Shown piece after piece: positions 1 to 9,889 of a stretch of DNA of 64,000 bases. Under the pieces are notes generated by a model. It was not told where the DNA came from and did not search any database. It saw only the letters and a list, made by a program, of their open reading frames with translations. The first letter of the stretch is position 1. Each line of letters opens with the position of its first letter. This DNA comes from Falciphora oryzae (taxonomy: Eukaryota > Ascomycota > Sordariomycetes > Magnaporthales > Magnaporthaceae). The stretch is taken from contig JNVV01000032.1 in the NCBI GenBank assembly GCA_000733355.1, positions 19,134-83,133 of the forward strand, written 5' to 3'. The position numbers were made by a program, and so were the translations under genes.

Positions 1-474
1 GGCGCGATATCAGCCAGCCACGCTCACGCCCTCGCCCGCCAACGGCTTTGGCGATTAGCACCCGCCAACCCAACGCGACCGCAAGCACGATATCCGCCAG
101 CCAATAGGGTGGCGCATGCGACGTGCTGTTTTAGGAGAGTCAGATCCAAGGGGTTGTGACACGCTGGTACAGAGGGATCCCTACATGACACATCTAAACC
201 CCGAAGCGTTGATTCGGGACGGAGCATATCCAGACCCATACGGGCGCCGCGGGGAAGAAGGCATGCCGACGGCAGGCCGACGGCAGCCGAAGGACTGTGT
301 ATAAGAAGGGCCCGAAGGACCTCCTGTAAAGGGGGTTTGGAGGGCAAGCAATCGTTTTCTGTTTTCTCATCATTATACACTTGTTGAGCCTCGCACTGAT
401 AAACCGCTGAACCTCTGAGATCCCCTTTCCCTACAGGCGTGGCCCTTTCCCTTAGGGGGCTACAGTCTGTTACA
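1..474 (-). repeat. Diverged LTR-like repeat, family R1, cut by the window edge
   Basis: In reverse orientation this stretch resembles the R1 LTR copies at 13511-14172, 30414-30896 and 48702-49195. It shares the blocks around the 'cgattgcttgccctcc' motif and the 'gggtcc...gggccctt' block, and its outer end is TGTTACA at 468-474. The other end lies outside the window or is degraded. The overlapping open frames (24-485 minus, 116-304 plus) look like chance frames in GC-rich repeat DNA. Confidence 0.5.
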
Positions 475-655
475 AAAATTTGCACTTATTGCAAATTAAA
501 AGGCCATTCCTACAAGCAATGTTGGTTTTTACAACCAAATAAAGCGCCAAACGGTTAGGAAATTAAAAAACAACCAAATAACGATATATATACCAAAAAA
601 CGCGATTATTTCCTTTCCGTTTTAAATAATAAAACGGAAAATGCTAAAAAATATA
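475..655. other. AT-rich spacer, no gene seen
   Basis: AT-rich DNA between the R1-like repeat and the pogo element. The sequence 'taaaacggaaaa' and its inverse form a short inverted repeat near 615-640. Position 654-655 is the TA that flanks the next element. Confidence 0.5.
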
Positions 656-2516
656 ACGTGGTTCATCAGTGAGTGGGCCATATCAGCGAGTGGGCCACGA
701 CACCCCGACCTCCGGACAATTAACTCGCATGCCAACCCAACAACGCCAGAAATCCATTCAAACTATTCGGAACTGTATACATCGGACATTTCTACTTCTT
801 CCTGACAGGTGCGCGCATTATGTCCGGTTTTGCCGCACGTGCCACATCGCCGACGAGTCGTCGTCGCCCTCCTTTCCTGACCCCCATGGTCGCGCATTTC
901 TTGCTGTAGCTGTCCATCCAGCTCCTGTTGGTCCAGAACATTTCGTACCTCTTCGATGGCAAGTGACCCTCCAAGTCGGACACGTGTTTTTTTGGCCCTC
1001 CGGCGTTTGCTTAGTGCTTCGTTCGCCCTTCGTAGCTTGGAGCACTTTTCCTCCAAAAGGTTGACCCGATGCATGATTGCCTTGGCCCCTTTCGCAAACT
1101 GGTCCACAGCCGCTAGCATGGATGTCGGAGAGCTGCTTTGGTGATTGGAGATCCGAGTTTTGATGTGTTCGGATTGCGAAGTTGCTTCCTTGGCCGTCCG
1201 GGGCGTTTTGGAGGTCCAAGGTTCGGGGTCGTTCAGGGGCGTCCTCGGGGGAGTTGGAGTCCGTAGCCTTACATCCAGCTTTTCCAAAACCGAATCCGGA
1301 TTAAAAGGAGCAAGGCCAGCCCCTCGGAAGCCTTTTTGGATGTTTTCCTTAGTTATGGAGTTAAAGAATGCCGCTTTGAACGCTGAAAGGAACTCGACCT
1401 TGGTCACGTGGTTAACGTGCGACCTCATCAGGTTTTCGATTTGTCGACCGTACGCCTTTTTCATTGGGCTGAAGCACCCAACGTTAAGCGGTTGAAGGAA
1501 GTGAGACGAATGCGGAGGCATGCAAAGCGTAATGATGTTGTGTTTTTGGCAATAGAGCTCGAAATCCGTCGAGTGGTGGCTTTCGTGGCCGTCCAGCACT
1601 AACAAACGATGTGTGCCCTTCGTGCGCGATGCAGTGTGTTTGTCGAAATGCTGGATCCATTCCAGGCCGAGCTCGTTCGTAGTCCACCCGTTGGAACTTG
1701 TTGCGATGACCCAATTGCGTGGAAGGTCGGTTTCCGAGTACCAATTGGCCAGGTGGTATTGCCCTTTGACGATGATGAAAGGGGGGGCCGCCTAACCGCA
1801 ACAGTTAACCCTTTGGATGACTGTAGCCCATTCCCGGTTGCTAGGCTGGACCAGCTTTGCTTTACCGCGGCCTTCCGATGTTGTGATGACCATAACGGCG
1901 GCGATTATGCCCATAAGGAAGCCGGTTTCGTCGAAGTTGTAGATGTCGTCATCCAGGATGCCATATTTGGCCACAGTGGTCCGCATAAGGTCGAACCACG
2001 CAGAAACGAGCTTGGGATTTTCGCATTTGGCCCTCTGGTAATCGTACTTTCGAATCCAGCGCGTGCCGAGCTCCGGGCGGCGTTTGACGAACCTGTCAAC
2101 CCAGCATTTGCCAACGGTGCCCGCGTCGCGCTCGGCAAGCAGTCGGTTGGCCATAGCTTCAACACCAGAAGGCCGGGGAGGAAATGCTCGGGAATCCAGC
2201 TCAAGTATGTACTTGACAAGCGCCTCCTCTTCGGATTCCGTCAATTTCCGTGTTTTGGGCATTGTGTCGCGTCGAGCAGGTTGGCCGCGCTTCCGACGCG
2301 TCAAAGTCGATCTCGCGACCGAGTAGATCTTTGCAGCTTCCCGTACGCTTAGTTTTGGGTTGGATTGCAAAGCTTGAAGGGCAAGAATTACCCGGCTTTC
2401 GTCGCTTTCCATTGACATTGTTGTTGGTGGAGGAATTGGTTGCGAAAGAAGAAGGGTCGCGTTGTCGCGTCGAATGGCCCACTCGCTGATGTGGCCCACT
2501 CACTGATGAACTACGT
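656..2516 (-). mobile_element. Fot1/pogo-type (Tc1/mariner superfamily) DNA transposon with TIRs and TA target duplication
   Basis: The element is 1861 bp and flanked by TA at 654-655 and 2517-2518. Its ends are inverted repeats of about 43 bp with two mismatches, starting ACGT(G/A)GTTCATCAGTGAG. Each TIR holds two tandem copies of a 16-bp unit, ATCAG(C/T)GAGTGGGCCA. One transposase frame fills the interior on the minus strand. TA duplication, TIRs and a single DDE protein are standard for fungal pogo/Fot1 elements. It looks structurally complete, but the transposase has a stop codon and an altered catalytic residue. A related TIR remnant lies at 30897-30923. Confidence 0.9.
763..2418 (-). 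pseudogene. pogo/Fot1-like transposase with one in-frame stop
   Basis: One reading frame runs from 2499 to 763 and is broken only by a TAG at 1792-1794. I place the start at 2418 (MSMESDES) because the upstream codons lie in the TIR. In order there is an HTH_psq-like segment (VREAAKIYSVARSTL), a CENP-B-type HTH (RPSGVEAMANRLLAE), and the DDE core with FDETGF and LVLDGHES. The third acidic position, LQPLDVG in relatives as I know them, reads LQPLNVGCF here, an Asp-to-Asn change. The C-terminus carries a CCHC zinc knuckle (CGTCGKTGHNARTC) after a coiled-coil-like stretch. Length without the stop is about 551 residues, normal for the family. The TAG and the Asp-to-Asn change both suggest loss of activity; both could arise by RIP-type transitions. 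Confidence 0.88.
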
Positions 2517-2518
2517 TA

Positions 2519-2775
2519 ATAACGATTATAATATCGGTAATATAAACAATACTGATATAAAAAATAACGAAAAAGATTTCGAAATTACGGAGAATAATAT
2601 GATTTATTAAAAAGGAATTTATTTATTTATTTATGTGAATGACTAAAAAATGACTAAATTAGTCACTTTAGTTAGTCATTAGTTAGTCAGAAATAGTCAT
2701 AGTCACTGCCTTGACTAAATTAGTCAGTCATAGTCAAGGTGGTGACTTGACTAACTGACTAAATTCCGAACCCTG
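2519..2775. repeat. hAT-like terminal remnant with AGTCA/TGACT subterminal repeats
   Basis: AT-rich DNA, then a dense array of TGACT/AGTCA pentamers in both orientations (2640-2762), ending in CCGAACCCTG at 2766-2775. Read inwards the end is CAGGGTTCGG, a form typical of hAT-superfamily TIRs, and hAT ends often carry subterminal repeats of a short motif. A second copy with the same end lies at 30930-31112. No transposase or matching left end is visible. Confidence 0.45.
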
Positions 2776-3046
2776 CCCAGGGCCCAGTTTATAATTATCA
2801 CACTTTCCGTGGGCAAGCGCCCGCCTGGCATGGAAATCGAGACGGGCCAAGACGCCTAAGTGCCCAGAAGGTGTGCCGGGATCGGGGGAACCCCACGCCG
2901 AAAATAGCCTCACTGGTGAACACCGTGCGGCCACAACGACTGGCAATGACGGGAAAGAGCGAGATAAATATCGCCAGTCCTCCCCGATCGACTAGACAAA
3001 TTCTTCTCCTCTCCATCCTCACCTTCATCATCAACACCATCATCTT

Positions 3047-3144
3047 TTTCCTTTTGTCTTTTCCTTTTGTCTTTTCCTTTTGTCTTTTCCTTTTGTTTTT
3101 CCTTTTGTCTTTTCCTTTTGTTTTTCCTTTTGTTTTTCCTTGTT
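3047..3144 (+). repeat. Polypyrimidine low-complexity tract (CCTTTTGTCTTTT-like)
   Basis: Imperfect tandem CCTTTTGTCTTTT/CCTTTTGTTTTT units directly upstream of the secreted precursor gene. CT-rich tracts near transcription starts are common in filamentous fungi, so this may be the core promoter or 5' leader. The open frames over it have no coding character. Confidence 0.7.
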
Positions 3145-3200
3145 TCCAACAACAAACACCACCAACTACCTCCAAACCAACCGCAATCTTCGACATCAAA

Positions 3201-3779
3201 ATGCATTGCTCCCCTGTCACCGTGGGCGCTGCCCTCCTGTCGCTCCTGGTGGCCCAGGTCGCCGCGACACCCCTTGCCGGCGACAATGTGGCCCAGCTCG
3301 AGGCGCGGGCAGAGCGTCCGAGCGCGCCCGTCTTCCCCGCCGTTCTGTGCACGACGGTGGAATGCACGGCAGGGCGGCGAAAGGCTCAGACGGACTACCA
3401 CAAAAAGCTCCGGGATTGGAGGAATTCGAAGACGAAGGGCAAGCGTGACGAGGACCACCTCGAGGCGCGGGCAGAGCGCCCAAGCGCGCCCGTCTTCCCG
3501 GCCGTCCCCTGCCTAACCCCCGAATGCTCGGCAGGGCGGCAAAAGGCCAGGACGAACTACCGCAAGAAGCTCCAGGAGTGGAAGAAAACGAACAAAAGGG
3601 ACGAGACCCGACTGCAGGCGCGCGCAAAGAAGCCGAGCGCGCCCGTCTTCGCCGCGGTCCCGTGCCTAACCAACGAATGCTCGGCACAGCGGGAGAAGGC
3701 CACGAGCGACTACTACAAGGACCTTAGGGAGTGGAGGAAGCAGGGCAAAAGGGCCGCCCCCTCCGAGGAGGAGGCCTGA
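3201..3779 (+). CDS. Secreted three-repeat precursor with Kex2 (KR) sites; candidate KEP/RiPP-type precursor
   Basis: 192 residues. I start at 3201 because this ATG opens a clear signal peptide (hydrophobic about residues 8-22, likely cleavage after VAAT/PLAG), while the longer upstream frame runs through a low-complexity leader. The mature part is three imperfect repeats of about 50 residues, each with a conserved PSAPVFPAV-like block, a Cys-x4-Cys pair (Cys 50/55, 104/109, 155/160), a (T/S)-x-Tyr motif, a basic helix with Trp, and a closing Lys-Arg (81-82, 132-133, 183-184). Signal peptide plus tandem repeats separated by KR is the layout of Kex2-processed repeat proteins, a class that includes dikaritin precursors such as UstA. 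No UstY/DUF3328 oxidase or tyrosinase gene is in the window, so a cyclic product cannot be inferred. It could instead be a small secreted effector or cell-wall peptide. Confidence 0.75.
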   Translation: MHCSPVTVGAALLSLLVAQVAATPLAGDNVAQLEARAERPSAPVFPAVLCTTVECTAGRRKAQTDYHKKLRDWRNSKTKGKRDEDHLEARAERPSAPVFPAVPCLTPECSAGRQKARTNYRKKLQEWKKTNKRDETRLQARAKKPSAPVFAAVPCLTNECSAQREKATSDYYKDLREWRKQGKRAAPSEEEA

Positions 3780-5041
3780 GCTGACCGCCAAAGGAGAGGG
3801 CGCCGCGGGCGCTCGCTTTGTCTGGCACACGCCTCCGTGGGCTGTGCTGGTGCCGCGGGGGCGAGTCGTTTCTTTTGCTCTTTTTGATTTCTTGTGGCTT
3901 GTTTTGTTCTTCGCATATCTTTCTTAATCTGTCGTTTTCTCTTCATCTGTTTGCGCATGTTCTTCTTGTCCCTTTTGTTCTTCCTCTTTCTGCACCTTCT
4001 GTTCTGCTTTTTGTACCTTTTGTTCTTCTCTTTTGGCTTCTTGTTTTGGTTGTAGCAATGGATGTTTGTTGTTTTTCGCCCCTAATTCTCCTTCCCACGG
4101 CTATTAAGGGATCTCCAGGGTGCACGTGCTCTGCAGCTATGTGAGTGACACTTGGCAGTAGATAGAGTGCCTCTAGCACTGGACTCCCGCCTCGATCCTC
4201 TCCAATACATCTCTCTTTTGGCCTCTCTTTACAGCCACCATACCGGCAGTGATAGCGTAGCGGTCTAGTAGTGTGGCATTGCCGAATTCAAATGATGGTT
4301 CGAACTTTACATATTGCCTTTGGTTATTCTTTTAAATGCTGTTAGACTGCAAATTGCAAATATTTCCATATATGTTGTTATAAGTAAATCTCAGTGATGC
4401 CATTCTAGCCACTGCAGCCTAACGGCATACGAAGTACTGGAGAACGTAGCAAGCTTTTTCAGCTATGCCGGTTTCTACTTGGGGCCTGTGCCTTAGAGTA
4501 GAGCCTTGAAGTAATTAGCGCCGTTTGGTCAGTCGTTTGGTAAGCCGTCTTTCATTGGAAGCCTGCCTCGGCTCAGGTGTTAACAGCAAATCTCTCTCAC
4601 TTATCACCGAACTGTCTGTTTTTCCAGCAGCATGATGTCACAAAGCCGGGGAAGATATGGGTTTATACTGACGGGAAACTCCATCAACGGCGGGCTTAAA
4701 CAAACCGCAGATGTATGTGACTATAGCCGAGGTTAAATAAACGGGTGCACGCAGAAGCACGTTGGGATATGAGGGGTCGCAGCACAAGAAATAGGAATAC
4801 GGGTCGGCGTCGGCTGTTGCGGCTCGCATTCTCGGTACCCGGGGCGGGACGTTCACGCCGATATGACTGAACTTGCAGGTGGAGTGTCCGGTAGTTACAT
4901 GGTTGCTGGCGACCCAGTGCCCCTTTACCACACTACAGTAGTTATTAGCCCCCCTCAGTGGTCGATGGCGAAGATGATGTGCTGGATGTGGCGCTCCGCT
5001 TCGGCACCATAAATATGGAGTGGCCTGCTTGATTCGTCTTA
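3780..5041. other. Intergenic, no protein gene recognised
   Basis: Holds T-rich low-complexity DNA (3870-4050, TTTTGTTCTTC-like) and the tRNA-like element at 4245-4318. A 97-codon minus frame (4638-4931) has no recognisable motif. A stretch near 4510-4580 resembles one near 6715-6780, just downstream of the DUF8021 pseudogene, possibly an old duplication. Confidence 0.4.
4245..4318 (+). other. tRNA-like sequence (tRNA relic or SINE head)
   Basis: The 74-nt segment has an A-box match (TAGCGTAGCGG), a B-box match (GGTTCGAAC) about 35 nt further on, and 7-nt ends that can pair (GGCAGTG with TATTGCC, two wobble pairs). The T-stem and anticodon stem pair poorly, so a working tRNA is unlikely. Pol III promoter boxes in a degraded tRNA frame suggest a tRNA pseudogene or the head of a tRNA-derived SINE. 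Confidence 0.4.
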
Positions 5042-5770
5042 GGGCGTGTTTGATACTAATGGTTTTTTGGTTTTTGTAACAAACTTACCTCGTGGAGACG
5101 GTCCAGTTTTACCCGCAAGTATCTCCGGGGCTACGCAAGGGGTGCACGTACCCAATGCCACATTGAAAGAGGCTATATCCGGGCCTCCCCTTTTTTGCTA
5201 TTAGCACTCACCGTGCCCCGATATCGGCCGCTATGCAACTTTCTGTGGCGCACCCACACAAATGCACATAGGCAGCGGTGCAAAGGTGCGAAGGTGCATA
5301 GGTGCAAAGGTAAATTTTTTTTTTTTTGGGAATGTGCAAAGCGCTTTTGCACCTCTCCGCGTGCACCTCTCCGCGTGCACCTCTTTGCGTGCAGCTTTTG
5401 GGCAGGTTGGGGCTGTCAATTGGGGGATCCAGTGGCTGAATGCCTGGGCCTTGGTGGCTTTATTACGAATGCGCAGCCAATGGTATCGAGTTTTAACTGC
5501 GGGCCAAATTTGGTAAGCAGCGAAACCGGGCTGCACGGGTGGTGCACAGGCTAAAAGTGGAGTAGGGTGAGTGCTACTAGCAAAAAGGGGGAGTGGCTAG
5601 TGCTTCCATTGAAAAGGTGGCAGCATGGATACGACTCGCTGCCCTGGTTGAAAAAGTACTTGTAGCGAGTCAAATTTTTAAGCTTTTAAACTTTTGCCAC
5701 GGATCCATAAACTGGTTTTTTGAAAATTGTATGTAAAAAACCAAAAAACCATTTAGTATCAAACACGCCC
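5042..5770. mobile_element. Tourist/PIF-Harbinger-type MITE with TTA target duplication
   Basis: 729 bp with inverted ends GGGCGTGTTTGATACTAATG... and ...TAGTATCAAACACGCCC, flanked by perfect TTA at 5039-5041 and 5771-5773. Three-bp TWA duplications and GGG-starting TIRs are typical of PIF/Harbinger elements. No transposase is encoded. The interior contains homopolymer T and short GTGCA-rich repeats near 5250-5400. It sits only 72 bp upstream of the DUF8021 reading frame, so it lies in that gene's promoter. Confidence 0.85.
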
Positions 5771-5842
5771 TTAGTTGCCGTCTTTGTCTCGAGGTCTCCC
5801 AAACTTTTCATTTTACACCGTATTACCACACAAGATATCGCT

Positions 5843-6694
5843 ATGACCTTGCCTACTATGATAAAACTTCTCCTCCTGGCAGCCACCGCCTCGCCCCTGC
5901 TGTCCCTAGCAGCTCCTTTGGCGGCCCTCTGCACCAAGGCAGAGCTCCTCGCAGCAGCAGACACCTACGTCGCCGCCCAAACCACAGGGGGCCTCTCCGC
6001 TCTTGCCGCCCTCGCCAGCCCGGACGGCTAGACCTACGTGCAAAACAACCAACCCACCGACCCTTCCTCCCCGACCAGCGTCCTCACCAAGCCCCTCAAG
6101 ATCGACCACCGCCGCACCAACACAGACCTCGTCCAGTGCGCAACCTACACCGAGCTCATCTCCACGTCCGGTCCCTACGTTATCGGCACGCAGGTCCACC
6201 ACTCCCCGTCCGCCCCCTCCAAGATCGCCCTCATCGACAGCATCGCCTCCACCCGCGGCAGCTGGCTCTTCGACGCCGCCAAGACGCTATCCTACGTCCG
6301 CGCCGAGGCCTGGGGGGCCATCCCGGAGTCGATGCGGGACTCGCGCGCGCTCATCCAGGCCGTGGGAGACGCGTACATGGACATCTGGAGCAACGATACC
6401 GCGCACCTCACCATCCCGTGGGGCACGCCGTGCGCGCGGCTCGAGGGCGGGGCCTACACGGGCACGGGGGCCGCCACGGATTCCTGCGCGGTGGGCATTC
6501 CATCGAACCACTCGCAGGCGCCGAACTCGCGGAGGCGGTACGCGGTGGACGAGGAGATGGGGTCAGTGAGCATACTGTGCGTGTGGGAGCACATGATGAA
6601 CGCGGCGGATTCGCATGAGTTCAGGCTGGAGGGCGGGAAGTTGTGTTACGTGCACACAATGACGGAGTGTGGAGGGAGAACGTGCCAACTGTAG
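5843..6694 (+). pseudogene. Secreted DUF8021-type protein interrupted by one in-frame TAG
   Basis: The ATG at 5843 opens a signal peptide (MIKLLLLAATASPLLSLAAP). The frame continues to 6694 with one TAG at 6029-6031; the rest is clean, about 283 codons without it. The body shows the pattern of the fungal secreted DUF8021 family: ...LKIDHRRTNTDLVQC..., a GTQV block, SWLFDAAKTLSYVRAEAW, RDSRALIQAVGDAYMDIW, WGTPCARLEGGAYTG, and a C-terminal DSHEFRLEGGKLCYVHT. Function of the family is not known to me. The single amber codon means it is either recently inactivated, expressed by readthrough, or a sequencing error. The MITE just upstream may also have altered its promoter. Confidence 0.72.
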
Positions 6695-6967
6695 GGAACG
6701 CACATGCCCTAAGTAGTCCCGTTTGGTCGGTCGTCTTCCATTGGGTGCCTGCGTCAGCTCAGTTGCTATTGCTATTCGTTGGCCGTAATGCACCCCGCAT
6801 TGAATAGCTGATGGGGCGGTATTTAGGCAGCCGTCATCCTTCGCACACTGGCTCATATTTTCCCCTCAGTACATGTACTTTTATATGTAATTATGTTCCA
6901 AACCTGCAAGCACCCGTCTCAGGACCGCCAACTCCATCCCGCTCTTGTCATTACCAGTCCCGTCACC

Positions 6968-8288
6968 ATGGATTCCGTGAATCTGCAAATAGACTCCCCT
7001 CTCTTCACTCTCCCCGCCGAGATTTGAATGGAAATCTGGACCCTCGCTCTAACACCGCCAAGACACCGGAGCTGGCACCGCCAATGGCTGGCTAATCACA
7101 ACTTCCGGGTCCGACACGACCATGGGGAGGACCCCGAAGGTCGCGACTGAGAAGAGCAATCGTACTGGAAAGAGTTGGAAGGCCCAATAAGAGTTTACCC
7201 CGGCCGCTTCCCGTGCTCTTTCCGTCCTGATCTCGACGGCCGACCAACGCTACAAACACAGCTCCTCGGCACATGCCGCCGCATTCGGCAAGAAGCTGGC
7301 GATCTAACATTTGACTGAACGCTGCTTTTGCCCAGGGACGGGTCATTTCGGATCTCGCGATGGCCGGCTGGAAGAGATTCCTTATTGGTACTGCATGGAA
7401 GAAGATCTAGATATGGGCCACTGGACCCGGCGGCGGAGGAGGTGGGAAAGGCAGTTCACCAGGATTCGTCTGGTGGGCCCAATCTACAGCATATGGGACA
7501 ATATGCATACACAGCAGCGGCTTCTCAAAAAGGTCGAGCACTTGCGGATTACGGTCCGCGTCGACGACTGGGGTGGAACAAGGAAAGGTGGCCATGCCGA
7601 CCAGCAGCGCGGGCGACTCGAAATCTCCGCTCCGGGCGCCCCGGATGACGGGTATTTCTACGCACAGCAGTATTATATGCTCCATATGATGGAGGCGACG
7701 AAAGACTCCAACCTCTCGGGCTCGAGCACCACATACAGCCCGGATGACATCGAAGCCGCCATCCATCACTTCGAGCGTTTCGGCAAATGGGGGAGGCCTT
7801 TGTGGATGCCTCCCGAAGCCAACTTTTTGTGCCCAGGGTGGTCAAAGTATCTCTGAAGCTGGTCACGGGGATTCATCAACATGCCGAGGCTGAAAACCTT
7901 CACCATGGACTTCGATGCCCCCGAGCACAGGCGCGACGAGCTCGCCAAGATTGTCGAATGGGCAGTGCGGACCTGGCGCATGCCGCTGGACCCTAACCAC
8001 GCGGGCTATCACTACCTTTCCGCCGACGGGAATACCGTCCAGAAGACGTCGTAGCGCGGCACAATTCACGATTGGCCAAGGGCCTGCCGTGTCTGCAGGA
8101 GGCACTTCTGTGGTAACGATTCACCAGAGTGCAAGGAGCACGAACGCGTGTGGGAGATGTTTGAGAAGGGATACGGGCCCAGGATATACTCGCGGACTGT
8201 AACCTGGACGCCGAGGAGATTCAACGGGCCAGAGATGTATCCGTATGATGACTCTTTCTTGACCACGGGCATGGCTCACGATGTTTAG
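6968..8288 (+). pseudogene. Decayed 2EXR/F-box-like gene
   Basis: Coding similarity begins at ATG 6968 with LFTLPAEI...MEIWTLAL, the LPxEIRxxIW signature of fungal 2EXR/F-box-like proteins, and LLGTCRRIRQEAGDLTF follows. The frame has TGA codons near 7025, 7148 and 7313, changes frame near 7315-7340, then continues (VGPIYSIWDNM, PDDIEAAIHHFERFG, MPRLKTFTMDFDAPE, ACRVCRRHFCGN) with TGA at 7854-7856 and TAG at 8052-8054 to a final TAG at 8286-8288. Several stops replace likely Arg (CGA to TGA), which fits C-to-T mutation. Family assignment is from the N-terminal motif and is tentative. Confidence 0.6.
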
Positions 8289-8602
8289 AACGACGGCGAT
8301 GAGTCGGTCGCGCTTAGCGGGGAGACCACAAGGCGATTCTGAGCGGCAAAGCAGCCCCCTAATAAATTCCTAAGTATATTCTGGAGTTTTTGGCTGTCCA
8401 CAGAGTATTCCTATCCTGCATTTATTTAAGCCAGCGGCTACGCCTTTGCTATCAGCCATTACATGCCCCCTGAACTGCCAAATGGCTGACATCGTCGTGG
8501 CAAGGAACGGTTGCCCAGGTACTGAACCACGAAAAAGGTTGTTCCACGGGTTACTGACATCATTACGCAATGTTTCTCAGAGTACATATTTGCACCTGTA
8601 AC

Positions 8603-9889
8603 TCACAATAGCTGACATAACTCGCCACACATCACAAACCCCTTAACACTAACTCTTGCCCGGCAACAATCACGCGTGTGCGACCTGCGTATTCGGATAC
8701 TTTGCTCCTGAACGGCCGGCGGCGGAGTCCCACCCTGGACCTGTTGTGGATACGGCGCATATTGACCCTGTTGCGGCGGCGCATATTGCTGCTGCTGCGG
8801 CACCGGCGCGTACTGCTGATGCTGCTGCGGCTGCGCGTAGGGCTGGCCGTAGTACGGCGCCGGCGGGTATCCCTGCTGCTGTTGCTGCGGCACAACCACC
8901 GTCCTCGGGCGGCTGCCGCGGATCAGGCGGACGCAGCAGCAGGCCACGCAGCCAACAAACAAGATGCCGATGATGGCGATAACGACGACGATGGCGATGC
9001 TGGCGCCGATGCCCAGGCTGAACAGCGTAAACACACCTGCCGCGGCCGCGGAGCTGCCGGAACCGCTTCCGCTGCCGGCTGTCGGCGAGGTGGTGGAGTA
9101 GATGAGGTTGACTGCCGGGTGCAGGATGTAGGCGGTGGTGGGCGTGGACCAGGCCGTGGTGCCGATTTGCGACTCGGAGTACCAAAAGTCCAGGTTGGCG
9201 GCCGAGACGGTGATCATGCCGCGCGCGGCGAGCGAGAAGACCTGGCCCGAGGTCACGGACTTGAGGCCATAGCAGCCCCAAACGCCTTCCCCAGAAAGCC
9301 ATGTTGCGGTCGGATAGTTGCTGCTCGGAGGAGACGAGGAGTCACCAATCAGCCCGGAATTCTTGCCCCTTGCAGCAAAACGACAGACCCACCTCGGACA
9401 GCACGCAACCCTGAGCATCGAGTAGTACGACGACGTGGCCGCCGTCGTGAAGCCGGTGGGGCAGCCCGGGGCCGACGTGAAATAGAAGCTCTCCATGGCC
9501 AGGTACCCTGGCGGCATGCACTCGGTCGACGTCATGGTTTTGCTACTCGTGAAGTGCGGCTGGTTGACCTGGGCGCCCGACGCGAGCGCGCGCGCGAGGG
9601 ACGCCGCCGGGTACACCGAGCAGCCGCTCTTGGTGTTGCACGTGCCCGCGATGATGGTCGGCGTGTTGCCCGAGCAGGACGCCGGCTGCGTCCAGGGGGT
9701 CTGGAGCGGCGCGTAGACCATGGCCCGCGGTGCGATTACCCCTCGCGCCCGAAGCGCCGCGGCATCTTCGTCTTGTGGCTCGCTAGGCGTCCGCGTTGGG
9801 GTTGGGGTTGGAGTGAGTGTTGGTGGTGAAATTGCCATTTCCGGCGTCGTCTTGTTGTCGTCGTTGCTTTTGCCCCTGAGAAGTCCCAA
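8603..9889 (-). CDS. Single-pass membrane protein with Cys-containing ectodomain and Gln/Pro/Tyr-rich tail
   Basis: 428-codon frame. I predict a 72-nt in-frame intron (9321-9392): on the minus strand GTGGGT...CGAGCAG. Removing it joins VACCPSNYPTATW and gives about 404 residues. The N-terminal half is Thr/Pro-rich then Cys-rich (SCSGNT, TECMPPGYLAMESFYFTSAPGCPTGF), like fungal surface proteins. One strong transmembrane helix follows (SLGIGASIAIVVVIAIIGIL), then a Cys cluster and a cytosolic tail rich in Q, P and Y. No signal peptide is evident at the first Met, so the topology or start may differ (Met at 9838 is an alternative). The last 35 residues look unlike the tail and may hide another intron. 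Function unknown. Confidence 0.7.
   Translation of the reverse strand: MGLLRGKSNDDNKTTPEMAISPPTLTPTPTPTRTPSEPQDEDAAALRARGVIAPRAMVYAPLQTPWTQPASCSGNTPTIIAGTCNTKSGCSVYPAASLARALASGAQVNQPHFTSSKTMTSTECMPPGYLAMESFYFTSAPGCPTGFTTAATSSYYSMLRVACCPRWVCRFAARGKNSGLIGDSSSPPSSNYPTATWLSGEGVWGCYGLKSVTSGQVFSLAARGMITVSAANLDFWYSESQIGTTAWSTPTTAYILHPAVNLIYSTTSPTAGSGSGSGSSAAAAGVFTLFSLGIGASIAIVVVIAIIGILFVGCVACCCVRLIRGSRPRTVVVPQQQQQGYPPAPYYGQPYAQPQQHQQYAPVPQQQQYAPPQQGQYAPYPQQVQGGTPPPAVQEQSIRIRRSHTRDCCRARVSVKGFVMCGELCQLL

Noticed and set aside
2871..3200. N-terminal extension of the secreted precursor
   Set aside because: Low-complexity pyrimidine leader; the signal peptide begins at 3201.
8678..9829. 383-codon plus-strand frame
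   Set aside because: Antisense to the membrane-protein gene; long only because of GC-rich codons.
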